DNA of 64,000 nt. Source: DATJGS01 sp035494735. Its GTDB lineage: Bacteria > Eisenbacteria > RBG-16-71-46. The notes under the pieces are model-generated. The model saw only the letters and a list, made by a program, of their open reading frames with translations, searched no databases and was not told the DNA's origin. The DNA is taken from the NCBI GenBank assembly GCA_035494735.1, contig DATJGS010000014.1, positions 62,001 to 126,000 on the forward strand. The letters run 5' to 3'. This document shows positions 60,757 to 64,000 of the stretch, piece after piece. Every line of letters begins with the position of its first letter. The stretch's first letter is position 1. The position numbers were made by a program, and so were the translations under genes.

Positions 60757-61757
60757 CACGAGGACGCCGTCCAGTACTTCTCTCGATACTTCCGGTAGTA
60801 GGCCACCGTCGCCTGGACCCCATCCGTCAGTGACGTCGTGGGCCGCCACCCGGTCAATCGGCCGATGCGCGTGATGTCGCTGTAGAAATGCCCCGGCTCC
60901 TGGGCCTTCCGTTCGGGCGAGAACTCCGTGTAGATCACTCGCGCCCCTGGCACGTGTGCGCAAATCGCCTCGGCGAGCTGGCGAAACGTGCAAGGTCGGT
61001 CGTCGCCAACGTTCAGGATCTGCCCGTTGCAGGCGGGCTCCTCGGCGGTCCGCAACATCGCGTCGATGCAGTCGTCCGAGTACACGAAGTCGCGTTGGAT
61101 CATCCCGTCCCCGAACAAAGTGATCGGCTGCCCATCCAGCGCGAGACGCATCAGCCAATTCGCGACACCGTAGTGCGAGGACTTCATCTGCGATCGCGGG
61201 CCGTAAATGTTCGTCAGGCGCAGGAGCACGACCGGAATACCATGCACCTCGTGATACATCTGCAGGATCTTCTCTGCGGTGAGCTGCGAGATCTCGTGCA
61301 GACCCTTGGGGTGAGTCGGCGCGTCCTCGTCGACCGGCAGCCGCGTTGCGGCACCGTACTGTCCGCGGGTTCCACTGCGGACGACGAGGGCCTTCGGATT
61401 CGCCTTGCGAACCGCCTCGAGAAGCGCCGCCGTGCCCTTGATGTTGATATCGATGTCCGGATAGGGGTCGGACATGCTGCGGACATGGGAGACCTGCGCC
61501 GCAAGATGGAAGATGACGTCCATTCCGTCCACCATGACGACCATCAGATGTTCGTCACGCACGTCGCAGAAGTTGATCCGGACGCGGTCGCGAATGGCCT
61601 CGACGTTGAAGAGGTTGCCGCCGAATTCGGGCATCAGGGCATCGGCGAGCGTGACATCCGCGCCGGCCTCGACCAACCGGATGGCCAGGTTCGAGCCGAT
61701 GAACCCGAGACCTCCGGTGATGAGCACGCGCTTGCCACGCCAGAACGCGGGGTTCAC
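60756..61757 (-). CDS. NAD-dependent epimerase/dehydratase-like SDR with altered YxxxK site
   Basis: SDR protein of 333 residues with GGLGFIGSNLAIRL and the cofactor-binding HLAAQVSHVRS, SGTRGQYGA and LTNIYGPRSQM segments. Where the catalytic Tyr-x-x-x-Lys normally lies, the sequence reads LHEISQLTAEK. Aligned to known relatives (xNGINK), Tyr is His and Lys is Gln. So classical SDR catalysis may be absent or use another base. The alignment of this site is mine by eye. GTG 61757 overlaps the next gene's stop (GTGA). Role in sugar nucleotide conversion is likely but substrate unknown. Confidence 0.82.
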   Translation of the reverse strand: MNPAFWRGKRVLITGGLGFIGSNLAIRLVEAGADVTLADALMPEFGGNLFNVEAIRDRVRINFCDVRDEHLMVVMVDGMDVIFHLAAQVSHVRSMSDPYPDIDINIKGTAALLEAVRKANPKALVVRSGTRGQYGAATRLPVDEDAPTHPKGLHEISQLTAEKILQMYHEVHGIPVVLLRLTNIYGPRSQMKSSHYGVANWLMRLALDGQPITLFGDGMIQRDFVYSDDCIDAMLRTAEEPACNGQILNVGDDRPCTFRQLAEAICAHVPGARVIYTEFSPERKAQEPGHFYSDITRIGRLTGWRPTTSLTDGVQATVAYYRKYREKYWTASS

Positions 61758-62833
61758 GACGAACGCCGGGTCGCGCGACCGAGCGGGGCTTCGATCCGAT
61801 TCGTCAGGATGTCCTCCAGCCTCTGGGTGACGAGCGGCCAGTGATGCTCCGCGCTGGCTTCGAGTCCCGCCGAGACGAGTCGCGATCGCAGGGATCGGTC
61901 CTCGATCAGTCGCCGCAGCCCCGCCGCCAGCTGCGACGGGTTCTCCTGCGGCGCCGTGACGGCCGTGATTCCCTCGCGCACGTGATCGTTCGGCGTCGTC
62001 ACGACCGCCGCTCCGCAGGCCATCGCCTCGAGCGGCGGATACGGGGCACCGCCCCAGTAGACCGCCGCGACGAGGATGTCGAGATCGCGATACCAATCGG
62101 CCAGCTCGGCGTCCGTCCGCGGAGACGCAACCTCGCAGGTCACGTCTTCGAATGACTTCGGAATGTTGCCGAAGGCGACTCGAAAGTCCAACTCGATTCC
62201 TGCGGCACGAACCGCGCGGATCGCCGCGAAGCAGTCGCGCGTTCCCTTCCAGGGCTCGATTCGCGCAATCGTCCCGACGACGGGCCGGCGCCGATCGGAT
62301 TGCCGCGCCGCTGGCCGGAAGATTTCGGGGTCGATTCCCGGCGGCACGATGGGCAACGCGAGATCGCCGCGAACGGCGCGGGCGACGCTCGCGGAATTCG
62401 CGATCTGGCCCAATGGCCGCTGGTAGGACGCATTCGCGTCGAGCACGTAGGGCAGGCGTTGCAGCGTCCGCGGATAGAAATCCGGCTCATAGGCCTGGAT
62501 GTAGTAGAACTTCCGGCCCGGCACCTTCGCGTGATCGACGGGCGACGCGGTGAGGTGATGATTCGCAATGAACGCGTCGGCGTCCGCGTGTGCCTCGAGC
62601 CCCGAGCGGAGGCGCCACTGGCGGGGCAGGTCGCCGAATACGTTCCGGCCGCGGGGCGGCGCGCCCAGCGTCTCGATGCGCGCCAGCGTCGGAAAGCCGG
62701 GAGTCCCCGGTTCGTCGAAGGTGACGAAGCGCACGTCGTGCCCGCGGCGCACCAAGCCGCTCGCGAGTTCGCAGAGGACCCGAATCCCCCCGGTCCTGAC
62801 GCCGAGCGTCACCGCCGGGATGACGACTTTCAC
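61754..62833 (-). CDS. Family 4 glycosyltransferase
   Basis: GT-B glycosyltransferase of 359 residues. VIPAVTLGVRTGGIRVLCELA carries the GGIR loop (written here as two strands), and the donor half has RIEPWKGTRDCF, YWGGAPYPPLEAMACG and the conserved E-x7-E end. The gene overlaps the SDR gene downstream and the flippase gene upstream (GTGA at both ends), so it is part of the same translation unit as the second flippase. Confidence 0.92.
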   Translation of the reverse strand: MKVVIPAVTLGVRTGGIRVLCELASGLVRRGHDVRFVTFDEPGTPGFPTLARIETLGAPPRGRNVFGDLPRQWRLRSGLEAHADADAFIANHHLTASPVDHAKVPGRKFYYIQAYEPDFYPRTLQRLPYVLDANASYQRPLGQIANSASVARAVRGDLALPIVPPGIDPEIFRPAARQSDRRRPVVGTIARIEPWKGTRDCFAAIRAVRAAGIELDFRVAFGNIPKSFEDVTCEVASPRTDAELADWYRDLDILVAAVYWGGAPYPPLEAMACGAAVVTTPNDHVREGITAVTAPQENPSQLAAGLRRLIEDRSLRSRLVSAGLEASAEHHWPLVTQRLEDILTNRIEAPLGRATRRSS

Positions 62834-64000
62834 GCCGACGCGCTCTGCGGGCGGATCAGGGCGAGCAACTCGCGCCACGCGACGTACCCCGTCGCGAAGC
62901 AGACGCCGGCGACGACGAGCGCGCTCGCGGCCGAAGTCGCGGTGAGCGTGAGCCAGCCCACGGGCCCGTGCGCCGGAGGCAGGGCCCGGTCCAGCGCGGC
63001 GCCGGCGGCCCAACCGAGGCCCGTCGCGCAGATCGGCACGACGAGAGGTCGCACGACGACCCGAAACACCGGCCAGCGCAGCGTGTGCGCGAGGCTCGAC
63101 ATGAAATAAATCGCGCCCACGATGTTGCCCGCGAGGATGGCGAGCAGCGCGCCGCTGAGGCCCATGCGCGGGAGCAGCCAGAGGCTGAGGCCGCCGTGGA
63201 CGACGAGCGCAATGAGAGCGAACCAAGCTTCCAGATCGGTGCGGCCGATGCCACGGGCGACCGACGTGCCCGTTCCCGTCGCGAGCGCGACGCCCGCCGT
63301 CAACGCCAGGCCGCGCACGGCGAGCGCCGCCTCGACGTGCGGGGTGCCAAGCCAGATCAAGAACAGGCGATCCGCGGAGCCGAGAAGGACGCCAATGGCC
63401 AGCGCCGCCGCCGCGAGCACGTACCGACTCGCGCGATCGAACAACTGCGAGAGACCGCGGGCATCGCTGCTCGCATGGATCTGGGAAACGGTCGGGAGTA
63501 CCGCGAGGAGCAGGAGCTGCGGAAGCGCGCTCGCGGTCGTCGCGATACGAAAGCCGAGCTCGTAAGGCGTCACCGAGGCCAGCGCCACGAACCGCACTAG
63601 CAGGAACTTGTCGAGTTGGGTGTGAGTCACCGACAACAGGTTCGTGATCTGCATCGGACCGCCGAAGGCCAGCGCTTCTCGCCAGTGCCGAAGGGCGGTC
63701 GCGCCCCCACGCCAGCGGAACTCCGGCAGTTGCACGCGAACCAAACGCCAGCCGACGAGGGCGGCGAGCAGCCAGCCGACGCCGACGTTGCACACGAGGC
63801 CACGCAGGCCCCATCCACGCCAGAGCACGAACGGGATGCCGACCGCCTGTTGCGCGGTCAGCGTGAGCAGGACACGATTCGATACGTCGAAGCGCTGATA
63901 GCCTTGCGCGACGGCCATCAGGATTCCGGCGCACCCCGAGAGCACGAAGATGCCCGCGCCCGCGGTCATCGCGAAGCGTGCGTCCGGGAGGCTTGCGGGC
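62830..64000 (-). CDS. Wzx-like polysaccharide flippase, 5' part beyond the window
   Basis: At least 390 residues of a polytopic MOP-superfamily flippase with about ten hydrophobic helices visible. The frame is open to the window edge (SLPDARFAMTAGAGIF), so the start lies outside. Segments such as VAQGYQRFDVSNRVLLTL and ARGIGRTDLEAWFALI fit the polysaccharide transporter pattern. It flips lipid-linked oligosaccharide. It is the second flippase of the locus, after 34211-35734, and is translationally coupled to the GT4 gene after it. Confidence 0.87.
   Translation of the reverse strand, partial: PASLPDARFAMTAGAGIFVLSGCAGILMAVAQGYQRFDVSNRVLLTLTAQQAVGIPFVLWRGWGLRGLVCNVGVGWLLAALVGWRLVRVQLPEFRWRGGATALRHWREALAFGGPMQITNLLSVTHTQLDKFLLVRFVALASVTPYELGFRIATTASALPQLLLLAVLPTVSQIHASSDARGLSQLFDRASRYVLAAAALAIGVLLGSADRLFLIWLGTPHVEAALAVRGLALTAGVALATGTGTSVARGIGRTDLEAWFALIALVVHGGLSLWLLPRMGLSGALLAILAGNIVGAIYFMSSLAHTLRWPVFRVVVRPLVVPICATGLGWAAGAALDRALPPAHGPVGWLTLTATSAASALVVAGVCFATGYVAWRELLALIRPQSASA

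Overview
The window is about 70% G+C and gene-dense, with no gene-free stretch over 300 bases. GTG and TTG starts are common, and 4-base ATGA/GTGA/TTGA overlaps are the usual junction between genes. I see no tRNA, rRNA, CRISPR, transposase or phage gene. The mix of a BBP2-type outer-membrane barrel, a secreted cupredoxin with a C-terminal FlgD-like sorting module, several acyl-CoA dehydrogenases, a split methylmalonyl-CoA mutase and a Wza/Wzx/Wzy-type surface polysaccharide cluster suggests a Gram-negative, probably aerobic heterotroph of an uncultured high-GC lineage. Candidatus Eisenbacteria or another FCB-like phylum would fit. This assignment is an inference from gene content only.

Bases 1-6.9 kb hold an outer-membrane barrel and an ammonium transporter (translationally coupled), a MocR-type regulator, and a divergent secreted thioredoxin-TPR gene. 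That gene has an in-frame TGA exactly where the first catalytic cysteine should be (a WAPW-U-YSC site), so it reads as a selenoprotein candidate. An SRPBCC protein and a small membrane-anchored unknown follow.

Bases 6.9-23.2 kb, all on the minus strand, are an acyl-CoA region: three acyl-CoA dehydrogenases, 3-hydroxyacyl-CoA dehydrogenase, thiolase, and methylmalonyl-CoA mutase split into a catalytic subunit and a B12-binding subunit. Both mutase subunits carry unusual lysine/arginine-rich extensions. A FIST sensor, the cupredoxin, a flavoprotein, a methyltransferase and a GT-C-like membrane protein are interspersed. A 1131-residue response-regulator/PAS/GAF/GGDEF/EAL protein (23.5-26.9 kb) faces the other way.

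Bases 26.9-31.4 kb form an operon read on the minus strand from a strong sigma70-like promoter: rplS, rnhB, yraN, an MGDG-synthase-like glycosyltransferase, a thioredoxin-fold protein and meaB (the mutase chaperone). The genes that normally sit directly upstream of rplS (khpA, rimM, trmD) lie 8 kb away at 39.2-40.7 kb. The gap between trmD and rplS is filled by glycan genes (methyltransferases, glycosyltransferases, flippase, sugar aminotransferase) and a lipoprotein.

Bases 40.8-64 kb are a large surface-polysaccharide locus: WecA-like initiator, UDP-glucose dehydrogenase, dTDP-glucose 4,6-dehydratase, 3,5-epimerase-like cupin, three other SDR enzymes, Wzz, Wza, a second flippase cut by the window end, an O-antigen ligase/polymerase, about seven glycosyltransferases, two GT-C enzymes and a hexapeptide acyltransferase. 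The likely flow is initiation on undecaprenyl phosphate (WecA-like), sugar addition, flipping (Wzx), polymerisation or ligation with chain-length control (Wzz), and export (Wza). Two plus-strand genes in this locus appear to be transcribed without a leader.
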